Shown: one piece after another, positions 48,501 through 60,100 of the stretch
Layout: each line of letters starts with the position of its first letter
Numbering within the stretch: position 1 is the stretch's first letter
Origin: Rotaria sordida
Taxonomy: Eukaryota; Rotifera; Eurotatoria; Philodinida; Philodinidae
Direction of reading: 5' to 3'
DNA: 64,000 nucleotides
Assembly: GCA_905250125.1 (NCBI GenBank)
Contig: CAJNOL010000911.1
Span: 30,479 to 94,478, forward strand
Translations under genes and position numbers: made by a program
The notes under the pieces: generated by a model
What the model was told of the DNA's origin: nothing
The model's input: the letters and a program-made list of their open reading frames with translations, nothing else
The model's database searches: none

Positions 48501-51500
48501 ACAATATGTTTGTTTTTCTTCTTATGACATCAAAAAAATATTTGATGTATCACTTAACAATCTTACGGGACCTCCTTTTCAGAGTTTCTCAGAAATGGAC
48601 TGATGAAAAATGATAAAACTTTCAAAGTAGATAGATCTTGATAAGTAGAGCAAAACTTGTCATAGACTCAAAATTCCCGGATGCTTCTTTTAGGAAGATA
48701 TACGAGTCGTAAAGATCGAAACGTTTCTTTCCGCAAAATTCTATATATCACTTTTTCGAGTTGCAATTTGTTTTGATGGCAACTAGGATCAAATGTGGGT
48801 GCGTATTTTTGTTTTTCTTTCAAAAAAAATATTGTTGTTAGAGTTCAGAAGAAGCAAACTAGTGGTAGCACCGTCAAAAAACGTGTTTTTTTTCAAGGGT
48901 ATCAATTTTTTAAAGGCTGCCGAATTTCGTAGGAACAACTTTTTGAAGAAAAGAAAAAACCACACATCCTCATTTGACCAAAGTACTCATAGAAAAATTT
49001 GAACCTTTCAACGTTTAAAGACAATTTTTAGATCTCAAAATGTACTCAGTAGATAGACATCACTTCAGACTATACAATGATGACAAAAACCAAAAATTTT
49101 GTGTCACGAAAAGGAAGGGGAAGGTACCCTTAAGGATATCTCTTACCCTCATATGTACATGGCTGAATGTCAATATTAAACCGGTATTTTGTATAGATAA
49201 TGTCATACACAATTGACAGATTAACAAAACTCGAATTCGATAAGTCTTCTAGTGTGAACATAGCATTGTTCAAATCATAGAACGTATAGCATCGATCTTT
49301 GGCATCGGTTGTATTCAAACAGTACAAAATATTGAGTACACATTGCACATTAGTATTGTGTTGTATTAAAATTGTGCAATTGTCAGGTGCGCCAAGTGTT
49401 GTTACCATCGGTTCTTTGATTAATGATACGTCTGAAAAGAAAATAGTGACATTCTAATAAATCATGAATATAGAAATAATAAATCTATTGTAATTGTGCA
49501 CTTTTTAAAAACTCACGAGGGAACATTTCTAAGTGGATGATCATTTTTGCTTAAGACTACTGTCATTCAATTGGTCATGGTGAGTAGGAAAGAAGTCTGA
49601 TTTGGTTTGGTTTTTCGATCTGCACTTGTCAAGTTACGGACGTTGTACTTAATATTTACCGATGAGCGTAGCATCGGTAAAACTCTCGATGATCGGATTT
49701 CTGGCTAAAATGTTATCCACAGATAGGTCTCATAGTCACTGGAAATATTTCAAAGTATGAGTTAGAACAAACATATCCTTGATAAGATATTTACATTTTA
49801 AAGAAATGCTTTTCTTGAATTGTACTTCCAAAGAAAGACGTTTCTGTGAGAAGTTGATATCTCTATATAGATATGTTTGCTCTAGCTCAAAATTTAAGCT
49901 GTCTCTAATAACTATAAGATCTATGTATGGACAACACTTTAGGTCAAAATTCGATGATCTCGGTTTCAAGCGATTCTGTACTAATAGAGTAAAATTTGAG
50001 TAAAACCCCCATAACTCGACAAGCAAAGATCGGAAAATCAAACCAAAACAGATTCTTTTTACTACTCATCATGATCAATCGAATGGCAACAGTGTCAAGC
50101 GAAAATCGATTGAATAGTTGAGAATGTTCTTTCATCAATAATTTTCGATGAGATTAAAAACACTGTGCCCGATAACTTTCCCGATGTTAGAAAGTTACTA
50201 AAATTTTTCTATAGGATAGGAATTATCGAAAATGTTTTCTTGTTCGAAGAAAAAAAGCTTTGTGTTTTACCTTTGCAATATTCAACAATGTAAATTAAAG
50301 TACTGCCGACCTTTTCCACATGTGGAAATTATACACATGATATCATTATCATGAATATAGCTTTTTTGATTATCACTTTGATGAGTATCGAGAAATTTTA
50401 TAAGATAAATACACATGTGGAGGTATATCTCTTTAGTTGAAGTACGGACTTGTTTTCTTTTGGTTCAATTCTAATTGTTAGAAAAGTTATGTCCGTGCAT
50501 TTATTAAATAATTACTTCTCTCCATCAAAACCCACACTCACACTCATGTAAGCAAGTGGCATGGTGACTAATTGTCCGTGAGCAACTGCTCTAAGCTTAG
50601 AAAAACAATATTAAGTATAACCTTGAATAGATTTAACTTTCGAAAACTGACAGCTGTACAATAATCTAGATCTGTCTAAAAAATATTGTTGCTATGATTT
50701 AGAAAACAAGTTTTCGGTTTATAATTTATATATTCAGACTGACTTTAAGATTATTTGTTTCTTAAAAAATGTAATATAAATGTCTATGATATTGAATTAA
50801 AGTTTTTCTAATGATAGAGAGATGTACATGAATTATGTCTTCTAGGTGAAAAGAACATTCTTTTTTTCGAAACACGCTGCCAAAAAATGGACTACGCTCA
50901 AGTTGATAAAATAATAATATGGCGATTTAATTGATTAAGATAACAACTTCTGCAAAGTTGATTGAAAAGATTCAAATATTTTCAAAAATAAATCTTACTT
51001 AAAGATACATTATAGTTTTTAAATGTGCTATAATTATTGTAGTGAAAGAAATATTCTATCATGATTGGAATATTCATATAATTATTTGTTACAGTTATAT
51101 TACTGTTATTGATTTGAACAGAGGTACTATTTAGTGGACCATTCGATACAAAGAACAATTCTAATGAATTTATCGTTCGATAAACATTCGAATTAAATGG
51201 TTCTATGGAATCGTTGATATGAAGATAAGCTCTACATGAACCTGAGTCATCGATTAGATTGAATTTGGCCGAAGACAGGTTGACTTCTATAAATACAAAA
51301 AAATTATATACAAAAATGTAAACAGATTTGTACAATTGATTACCATGAACTGTCATGTTTAATGAATAATTGCCTGAATCTGCATTAGCTTCGTAGATGC
51401 CACTATGAACGCGATTAACATGACCCAAATATAAGGAGGAGTCTGTAGCTCCAGGATCCGCGGTTATGTTAGTAAATAACGATTTATTTGGATAGTTATA

Positions 51501-51722
51501 TTCTGGTGTGTCCGGCCCAAATTCAGCAATAATGCTTTTATTGAAAAACCATTTCAAGACAAAAGTATTTTTTCCTATGATTTTTACTTGATCGTATATC
51601 CACACTGGAACGTCAGTATTTTTCTCACTTTCTGTGATTTCAATATCACGAACTTGTCTTAGAATTGCTTGTGAACCATGAAAAATAATAAGCACTACGA
51701 AATAAATCCACCTATTCATCAT
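45599..51722 (-). CDS. receptor A: Ig-like single-pass membrane protein, 532 aa
   Basis: Nine exons on the minus strand: 51722-51344, 51286-50999, 49431-49147, 48457-48365, 46461-46432, 46370-46254, 46157-46119, 46027-45674, 45612-45599, all phase 1. Signal peptide (NRWIYFVVLIIFHGSQA), Ig-V-like region (FVLKWFFNKS ... VNRVHSGIYEANADSG) lacking the usual cysteine pair, and two further extracellular modules with many NxS/T sites and cysteines in the third. Then a short Ser/Thr stalk (SIEPTTMNSS, STTTPTNKS) and one helix, WKIALIVIGSILGVLLLGGM, followed by LWKC. The 160-aa cytoplasmic tail is polar, Gln/Ser-rich, with SNYEQI and ISYSSI, both fitting the ITIM pattern. There is no kinase domain. 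Role unknown; adhesion or recognition is suggested by layout. Introns 2, 3 and 4 contain repeat elements. Alternative starts at 51737 or 51719 are possible. Confidence 0.75.
46890..47350. repeat. left copy of an inverted repeat pair flanking receptor A exon 4
   Basis: About 460 bp whose reverse complement matches 48570-49015 at roughly 70-75% by eye. Shared blocks include CAAATTTCTTTTTATGAGTAC, the ACGTTTTTTTGACGGT region, CGATTCGATCCTAGTTG, GATGCTTCT and GATAGATCT words. It encodes no clear protein. It lies in receptor A intron 4. Confidence 0.7.
48570..49015. repeat. right copy of the inverted repeat pair, receptor A intron 3
   Basis: Inverted counterpart of 46890-47350: GACTCAAAATTCCCGGATGC, TTGCAATTTGTTTTGATGGC and ACCGTCAAAAAACGTG each match the reverse complement of the left copy. 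The 1.2 kb between the copies contains exon 4 (48365-48457). Confidence 0.7.
49515..50135. repeat. fold-back palindrome in receptor A intron 2
   Basis: Arms about 49515-49800 and 49850-50135. TCTGATTTGGTTTGGTTTTTC on the left is mirrored by AAAATCAAACCAAAACAGA on the right. TGTTATCCACAGATAGGTCT and TTAGAACAAACATATCC are likewise mirrored. The short open frames on both strands here are by-products of the symmetry. Confidence 0.75.
50270..50465. repeat. small imperfect inverted repeat
   Basis: CCACATGTGGAAATTATACACATG near 50320 and AATACACATGTGGAGGTATATC near 50410 are symmetrical, with AAAGTACTGCC and GAAGTACGGAC further out. Minor palindromic repeat in receptor A intron 2. Confidence 0.4.
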
Positions 51723-52116
51723 TGAGTATAGAAACACGTATCAATTTAAATGAAAGACTATAGATAACAACGATATGGCATGAATCATTTGAATCAGTTA
51801 GTAAATATAACATTAATCACATCAAAAATATATTAACATTGTGAATCAATCGATATTATTGCATGTATGACAACTCTAGTATACTAATATTCAAGATAAA
51901 GATTGAATTTCAAGAAAAGTCGTAAAAGACTGTCGACGTTACCCACGCTTCAAAATAGTGAACAAAACTGCATTAAATCATTGAAATAAATACAGCATAA
52001 TGTTTTACTCTGGTTGTTCTCTTGTCAACTCACTCAACAGATAAGGAACGCAAACATTTGCTATAGCAATGAAAGTCTTGGGGATACATCATGTTTTTAA
52101 ATATTCTTAACAAATA
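51723..52116. promoter_or_regulatory. upstream region of receptor A
   Basis: About 400 bp between the receptor A start codon and the old fold-back element. No gene. It presumably contains the receptor A promoter and 5'UTR; no motif was identified. Confidence 0.35.
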
Positions 52117-52633
52117 AAGGATATATATCGATGGGATGTCGCTGGATCGATTCAGTGACCACGTTTAAATCCATTAAAACTTTCTGGTTTTGTAGAGCTT
52201 TTTGTGCTGATTATTTTGGTAATAATTTTTTACATGTGGATTTTATTTTCAAAGAGATACGAACCAAATACTCTAGATGCATTTTAAGTCTTTTTGCAGT
52301 AAATGAAAGTCGCATTTGCGTCAAAACACCGATGATAGTTCTTGATTACCTGCTTGCATCATAAAACCAACTACAGATTCAGATTCCTTAGCGTTTGAAA
52401 ATTTTTTATACGGTCTACTGGTTCACTATGAAATGCACTGGAGACGAAAATTACACAAAAAAGTCAATCAAAAAGTTGGAATTAATCAGAATGGTGATAT
52501 CACTAGCTCGGTAGAGCAAAACTTGCTCAACAAGATGCACTAATTCGTTTTTCTCCCAACTTTAATGTCGAAGGGAATAATTGCTGAAAACATTTATACA
52601 CGCTCAGCAACAAGTCTTTTTATGGTATCATAC

Positions 52634-52762
52634 TTTGCAACAAACTTATTACTGAGTATAGATATGACATGAGAGTTTTATTAAGGTTTGATTTGTACAT
52701 CAAGATGAAATAAAATTTTCATGTGATATCTCTACTGAGTAATAAACTTAATGCAAAGTGTG
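52634..52762. repeat. 130-bp hairpin repeat inside the fold-back element
   Basis: ACTTTGCAACAAACTTATTACTG on the left is mirrored by AGTAATAAACTTAATGCAAAGT on the right, with GATATGACATGAGAG and its inverse between. Loop about 20 bp. Confidence 0.6.
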
Positions 52763-52809
52763 AGAGTATAAAAAGACAAAGAGGAGAAAGATTTTTGCCC
52801 AGGAATGTA

Positions 52810-54830
52810 TACCGAACGAACCAAAAGTCTTGGGACATTTCAGAAAAATCAATGTATTTCAAGAGAAAATAAAGTAATTAGATAATAAAATAATGATTTA
52901 AAAGCTACAATAGAGTACTAGTAGAACCAACTATGTTCATCTATAATTAGTTCACCATCGTGTTCTTCCACTGAACGTACTTGTCGAAGGAAAACATCGA
53001 TTACGTCCTGTACATAATTAATACCAACTTTCTTGATTGCTTTTTTGACTTCTCGACGTAAATCATTGACTGCTTTGACTTTGGGATATTCGATGTGACT
53101 TGAAATGTTAGCCAAGATTGAATAACCTAATGGATTAAGCTCTAGAGAATTTGGTGACCATTTGAGTTTCGAGATGAAGAATTTGAAGCAATGTTGGCAC
53201 CATTTTTGAACCATTTGATCAGTATGAAAGCTAGTCCTATTCTGTTGGAAACTTCAATTTTTGTGTCAAAATAGCCGATCATCCTCATTTTTATAGAATA
53301 GTAACAATTAAGTATAATAGCTTTCGCCATTTAGGCGTTCGTCGTTTTGAAAAAAGTATGGACGTGTAAGTCCATACTATGTTACACCCAATACAATCAT
53401 GATACTCTTTGGATATTTTTCCATTCTGTGCAGTCCACCGTATTCATTAGCATCAGATCGATTATTAGCTTACATAACATCATTTTTTGAATTGAAAGAG
53501 CCATTTTTGGTAAACGTAGATAAATTTAACACCATATTCGAGTTTTTTGCGTCCCGATTCGCTTTTCGACTTGGGTTGGCTCTCTACTTGGTTGGGTTAT
53601 ATGCAGAATTAAATTCTGCATCGAATGGTGCCATTTTTAACCGGAGTCATCGAGCAAAAAATTCATTTTTACCCAAAATACCGACTTTTTGGAGACTTCC
53701 AAAAGAATTTTGCGTCCAAATTCGCTCTCGCACTTGGGTTGGCTCTACAAATGGTTGGGTTGAGTTCAGAATTCAATTCTGCATCGAATGATACTAATTT
53801 CGACTAGGGTTGTCGGACAAAAAAAATAGATGACGGTAACAATGCCACGTCAAAATTTCTAGTCCTCGTTCACCCTCACCTGTCGATTTTACCTGATAAC
53901 CCTAGTCGAAATTAGTATCATTCGACGCAGAATTGAATTTTGAACTCAACCCAACCATTTGTAGAGCCAACCCAAGTGCGAGAGCGAATTCGGACGCAAA
54001 ATACTTTTGGAAAAGTCCTCAAAAAAGTCGGTATTTTGGGTAAAAATGAATTTTTTGCTCGATGACTCCGGTTAAAAACGGCACCATTCGATGCAGAATT
54101 TAATTCTGCATATAACCCAACCAAGCAGAGAGTCAACCCAAGTCGAAAAGCGAATCGGGACGCAAAAAACTCGAATATAGTGCTAACTTTACCTACGTTT
54201 TTGATAAATATTTTTTCATCGTTAAACATAATTTTTTTAATTTATTACGACTGATGTTCTTCCTAATCCATTGGCAACATGATTTTCTCATTGGTTTTTG
54301 ATCTTCTTTTAACTTTTGAACATTAATTTCTGCAATAACATTTTTTATTTAAATCAATATTGAGTATTCGCTTGATGATCTGAGCACTACTTTTTTAAGT
54401 CTTTCGCCATTGTTCGTAAACTTTTTTGAGGTATGTTAGAATCGAGCCTTTTTCCTCACCGAATAGATGATTTTTTTGTAGAGTCACTTCTTGGTCTTCC
54501 GGATTTGGGCTTAACATCGACTTAACCAGATTGTTTATACCGACATAGCTAACAATCAATTTACTTCGATGAACCTTGTTTCCCAATAATTTAGCAATTT
54601 CTGAAGCCTTTTTCCCACCCTTTGTAGTAGGACAAAGCCATATCTCGTAGATCGTGACTTTTCATCATCTTAAAATCAACGACAAAAGAAGTGAAAAAAA
54701 TATCACTCTATCAGAGTGATAGAGGGCATGAGCCTGTACTTAAACTATATAAAATAAAACAGTTATCTCAATAAACGAATAGCAAATAAAGACTTTTCAA
54801 AATATTGTACAACTTTTGGCACATCTGGTA
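52810..54830 (-). mobile_element. dead mariner-type (Tc1/mariner) transposon interrupted by a fold-back
   Basis: Terminal repeats begin TACC and share CCAAAAGT and an ATTT..AAAA block. Both ends are flanked by TA, the mariner target duplication. Without the 683-bp insertion and its 11-bp duplication it is about 1,327 bp, a typical full mariner length. On the minus strand, N-terminal HTH pieces (LRDMALSYY, GKKASEIAKLLGNKVHRSKL) lie near 54655-54540 and the first catalytic motif MFNDEKIF near 54229-54206. The C-terminal part runs 53330-52918: FQQNRTSFHTDQ, FFISKLKWSPNSLELNPLGYSI, GELIIDEHS. The second catalytic Asp reads Asn, the third reads Gly, and several frameshifts and stops separate the pieces, so no active transposase is possible. 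The spacing QQ(D)..NPL(D) is close to 37 residues (DD37D, maT-like group). Confidence 0.85.
53515..54197. mobile_element. 683-bp fold-back element inserted in the mariner, 11-bp TSD
   Basis: Ends CGTAGATAAATTTA and TAACTTTACCTACG are inverted. Flanks TTTTTGGTAAA (53504-53514) and TTTTTGATAAA (54198-54208) are an 11-bp target duplication with one change, lying between the mariner DEKIF codons and the rest of its gene. Arms of about 300 bp are about 93-95% identical around an 85-bp centre (53815-53900). Each arm itself contains two tandem copies (about 160 bp apart) of a GCGTCC..TTCGC..CTTGGGTTGGCTCT..TTCTGCATCGAATG unit. A long-TIR element with 9-11-bp duplications fits MULE/Foldback-type DNA transposons. 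High arm identity means it is the youngest of the nest. Confidence 0.85.
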
Positions 54831-55565
54831 TAAGTGTTTATTATCCTCAAGTAAATATATATTTAACTTCTTTTTTATAGTATTTGGGAAGAATAGTGAT
54901 TTCTTTTTCTTTAGCAATTATGTTCTCTTTCGATTGGTTATCATTAAACCGATCTAACGAATCTTTACTATGATTTATTATAGAAATCAAACACTTTTTT
55001 ACGATTTTTAGCGTAAAAAGCTAAATATATATTCATCTGAGGGAATAAAAACTTATATATAAATATTTTCAACAATTATTTCCTTCAAAATCAAAGGTGG
55101 GAGAGAAACTAATTAATGCATCTTGTAGAGCCAGTTTCGCCTTATCGACATAGTAATACTATCATATGGTTACTGCCAACTTTTTCATTGGGTTTTTTTG
55201 TATCATTTTCGTCTCCACTGCATAACTTAGTGAACCAGTACACTGTATAAAAAAATTTTCAAATTCCTTAGGAATCTGATACAGACTTTCACGAAGAATC
55301 TGAATCTGTAATTGGTTTTATGATGCGAGTAGATAATGAGGGACTATCATCGATATTTCGATACAAATGTGACTTTCATTTACTACAAAAAGACTTAAAA
55401 TTTATCTATAGTATTGGGTTTGTATCTCTTTGACAATAGAGTCCAAATATAAAAAATTTATTGCCAAAATGATCAGCACAAAGAACTCTACAAATTCAGA
55501 AAGTTTCAATGGATTTGGACGTGGTTACCGAATCGATCTGGTGGCATCCCATGGGTGTATCCTAA

Positions 55566-57127
55566 AATTGCTATACAAGTTCTATATCATCATTACTAAC
55601 GAGTTTAATGGTAACATTAATTTACTATTTTATTGCATTTCACGGCATGGAAGATGTCGTAAACAATTTCATGAAGTTGTTTCTATATAGAAGATAGTAA
55701 CTTGTATAATAAAGAATAACAAGAAAAATACAAAAGTTATTAACATTTATAGTACACAGGTATATTCATATATGTATATATCATGAGGAAAGTATTCAGA
55801 TGTTTGTTTTACGACTTTGCCGCATTGAATTTCTAATTGCAAACTTTGATAATGAACTACAAGTGCATTACGATGAGTAGTTGTAAACTACATGTTATTT
55901 GTTGTTCGCTTTTCGTACTCAATATATGTGTCTTAATAATAATCGCTGATACATCATTTGGCTTAAGCTAAGACGTATCATGCCCGTTTAATTTGATAAA
56001 TCATGATCCAATTGGAAAGAGTCTGATATAAAAAGGGACCCAAATTAGAGATCATCGAATGCGACCGAATTGGAGACTGCCGTCATAAAACTGTTTACAA
56101 CATTTAGATGACATACGTATCTTTTAACAGAAATAATTCATTTTGATGACAATCGGTTTCTTTTGATAAATAAGCTTATAAGAATAGATCTGCAATAGGG
56201 AATCTAAAACTTGATAACATAGAATTCGATAAGAAAAAAGTAGCATGTTAAATAAAAAGTTTAAAAATGCTGTTTCGATTTAACTTTTTCGAGATGGGAG
56301 TGATGCATGTGAGTATTTTCTGTTCCACAACAGTCCAAACCTATTGATGCGTATTATTTATCATTGATCTAACTAGCATTGCTCTATAATTTGATACAAG
56401 CAGCATACATATGCATTGTACCAGCCTTTGAAAGATCAATAGCGTTGATTAGAAATTAAAATTAATTCACTTTTACTAATTCCGTGTTTCATTATTTTGC
56501 TTTCAAAAAAATGAATTCCATCCTGAAAGGGTTAACAAAAAAATACAATAAAATAAAATATTCTCCTCAGAACTATGCTTCTCTTCACACTATATACAGA
56601 AAAAGATGTATATATAAGTCTTAAGATGTAAACTGTGTCCATGATTTTACTGTGAGAGAGTAATGTGTTCGAACATAATACTCGTAGTCAAAAATGATAT
56701 TTATATATTTTTACGTATTATATTGACTTTGTGGTCTGTTACTTTTACGAGCGCTTTTATGTTTTGAAACAGCATTAATATAGTTTAAAAAGAAAAAGAA
56801 ACAATAGCATCCGCTTTGCAATATTTCTTTAGAACAAAAAAAGTCATTTCCATTTTTATCTATATCATCGTAAGTATTTTGTCGTTCAATTTAAGAGCAA
56901 ATTTGATGTTGTACGTCGTAGATCAATTTTCTTGGCTAATGTTCAAATATAGTCTTATCAAATCGCCAATATTAAAAAAATTTTTCAGAAATATATGTAA
57001 ATATTTAATTGGCTACCGATTCATTTTACGCTTCAGAAAATATAAACAATTTTGAAAGTTATTGAAAAAGGAGAAGAATGAGTAAACCGTAAAATTATCA
57101 TGACAGAATAAAATATAATACAAAAAA
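55566..57127. other. non-coding between the transposon nest and receptor B
   Basis: AT-rich with scattered short hydrophobic frames (for example 56816-57055) that look like chance products of T-rich DNA. Nothing was recognised; it contains the 3' end of receptor B. Confidence 0.5.
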
Positions 57128-60100
57128 TTAAATATTTTGCTTTACAGGTCGCCAAACACTGTAGCCACGATCGGTGTCTAACGTGTTTGTATTGTCATCA
57201 TATATAGAATCATATTGTTTACTCGGTGATACTTGTTCTAAGGTATAATTACCTAGAAAAGAAAATATTATGCATTATTAAACATGATATGATCTTAAAA
57301 TTATTTTTAAATTCTTTTCATATTATTGGAAGAAATGTTCTAAATCTTTTGATAATATATTCAGAAAAACATAATTTTCATTTCAATACAAGAATCACAA
57401 GCTCATTTTCATTTTATTAGTTGTTTTGGTATCAACTAGCAAGACTAAACATGATCGAAGGTTTCCACTTTAACAAATCATTAAATATGAATCTTTAATT
57501 TGGACAATTTGGTAGAATTATTCTGAGATACACTTATTAGATTTTAGTTTTGTTATATCAGTCCGATAGTTTTGCAAATAGATATTCGACTAGGAACTAC
57601 ATATTAATCGCATTATCATTGCTATCCTCTCATTTTCTAATATAGCACACCCTCATTTAGTTAAAAGTTTCTTGCAAAACAAAAAGTGTTTATTATTTGA
57701 TACCTGGTTTCTTGTTACGTTTCCGTCGTCGACAGTAGAAATATCCAGCAATAAATAATAATATACCAACTACCGGGACGAGAACAGCTGGTAAAATGAT
57801 CGCTAATATTGGCGGACCCTCTAAAACAGTTAGAATGATATCACTTCACAATCAGCTACAATTGGTTTCTCATATTGCATAATGAGAATAAGTTAGTGAG
57901 AAAAAATAGAGCATTAGTTAGAACGAAAACAATGTTATTTTATCAATCTGATCAATTGTATACCTAACAAATTTCATACTGAAAATTTCTAAAGAAGTAT
58001 AAGTCATTTCATTAACATCGGAAAAAAGTTTGTTACTCAATTACAGTAATGATCGGACATATGAGTGAAAAAGATAAATAATGCATTGAGGTATATAACG
58101 TAATTCAATAGTTACAAGTCCGTATTTTTATAGATTCGTCCGAATTCGCAGTTTTCTAACTATCATTTATGTATCTATTACCAAAAAGGTATATGATGCA
58201 AGTGAATGATTTAGTTCAGGCATTCTTATTGTTGAAACAAAACGGATGACATTTCAATAGTGGAAAAATGACTCGTAAGATGGAATGATCTTTATCAATT
58301 CCAGAAACTGTCGCAATCAATATCGCATGCGAAGTCTATTTAAATTTAAACTATGACATTTTTTAGATCTTATCTTTTTGTTATCGAAAGCAGTATCATA
58401 GGCAACAATATGATGCGTAACATTTATCAAGCTGTTATAGAAAAATAAGACATTGACACAATCAAAAAGTTCGTCTTTCAATGGTATGAACACAAGAAAG
58501 TTAGTCTCTTCAACGAAAAAAAAAAAGATTTATTCAAGAGCTAATGAACTAGACTTTCCTCTCGATTCGTAAGTACTGTATCATGTAAAAATCAAGATAT
58601 GTATTGTTAATAATTTTCATATTCACATAAGTGAAGTGCTGAAAATAGATGAAAATGGCAATAACAATCGATTGTAGGCTCCTTTTGAAAACTAAGATTA
58701 GTCTGGTAATGGTTTTCCAATAGTTAGTGGATTTCTATAACTAAATTTTCGAACAATGTTGAAAAATTCAACAGAAAATCAGACATCAATAAGATTGAGT
58801 ATAGCGAAGAACTTATTATCTTACAGACAAAGTTTCATTTTTTGCCTGCTTCTAAAAAGATTATCATAATCTGACATTTTATTTCGACAGTAACATTGTT
58901 ATGCTACATTACACACAGTAGCAACATATCTTCTGATTTGTAATTTATTCGAAGGATCAAACTGCTTACCTGAAGTACTACCTGGAGTTGCTGAGAAGTT
59001 TCCAATATTAGTACTTATTGATGAAGACTCATTTAAGAAGGATGTTGTTGTTGTTGTTGCCAAAATTGTAGGATCTAAAACATTATTTTAAACTCTTTTA
59101 TGTTTATCATATAATTATTCTCCTGAATATATTTTATAAATGAAATATAAATTGACGCTTCGATCAGAACTTTTTTACTATATAGACATAGATAATATCT
59201 ACTTTATTTTTTGCAGATATGCATTTTTTTCTATTGTCTTTTTTCTTTTATTGAAGGTAGTACGAGAGAGATTGAATACTTTTAGTAAAAATAAACATTA
59301 TTTGTGTGTATGTGATAGATAAGTTCTGAAAGAGTCAAAATCTGATCAGAACATCAACTTGTATTATTTGAAAAAATATCCAGAAAGAAAATTGTTACCT
59401 TATGAACTTGAAATATCTTTCATGGACGAATCTTAACTATCTTACTGTTCTTTTAAATATTGCTTAAAGGGATGGTATTAAAGTAAAAATAAAAGAAAGC
59501 AACTGTAAAGTTAATAAGAAAGATTTATTCGAATAAAAAGTCATTGAGCTCACAGTTAGGTGCCTGCTCATGAGTAAAACTAGTTAAAAATAGACTCATG
59601 TTTAGTATACTCTTGAGAAATATCACTAGTGATCATGAAAAATATGGAAGACCTCTCTGTTGCATCCATGGTCTGCACACTTTGTAACTATCGAACAACT
59701 TTAATTCTTCTATAGTGGTATATCTTCTAAAAAAGTGTCTGATAGTGAATATCTAATGATATTGTAATGTCATATTAGATACACAGAGAAAGACATCGTC
59801 AATTGAGTAACAAAAGTTTATCGAAGAACTTAGTCTGACCATTTAATATGTACTAATCAAGAAGAGTTACTAATATAGTTCACGAGAAACAGTCATTTTC
59901 TAATGAGAATTATAAAAAAAATTGCGATTCTAAATTTGAATTCATGTGCAACGCAGAAACTCTTCATCAAAATGTCAAACTCTGCTAGACCATATCGTTG
60001 ACTTCTAAACCAATGAGGCTCTTTTTATTAGACGGAGGCATTTGTGAATTACAAATTTCGTGCTACACATATTTCATAAGAACGAATTTTAGAAACACTA

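Larger units (their letters stand above)
52117..55565. mobile_element. 3.4-kb inverted-repeat (fold-back) element, outermost of a triple nest
   Basis: Arms 52117-52615 and about 55045-55565 are inverted copies at roughly 75-80% by eye. GACTTTCATTTACTACAAAAAG on the right matches the inverse of CTTTTTGCAGTAAATGAAAGTC on the left, and GTTGAGCAAGTTTTG-type and ACTAATTAGTTTCTCTCCCA blocks also match. The interior holds a small palindrome (52634-52762) and an inserted mariner. A frame at 55430-55690 in the right arm has no intact counterpart. It is old, judging by divergence; family unknown. Removing the mariner leaves about 1.4 kb. Confidence 0.7.

Noticed and set aside
49736-50138. Frames of 64-101 aa on both strands
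   Set aside because: They lie in the palindrome of receptor A intron 2 and have no coding signals.
53399-54229. Near-identical 100-130-aa frames on both strands (FEFFASRFAFRLGL...)
   Set aside because: They are the two arms of the fold-back element read in opposite directions, with no start context or family; the similarity comes from the inverted repeat.
55430-55690. 86-aa frame starting MTIESKYKKF
   Set aside because: It lies mostly in the right arm of the old fold-back; the mirrored left arm does not keep the frame. Possibly a transposon ORF remnant, but not supportable as a gene.
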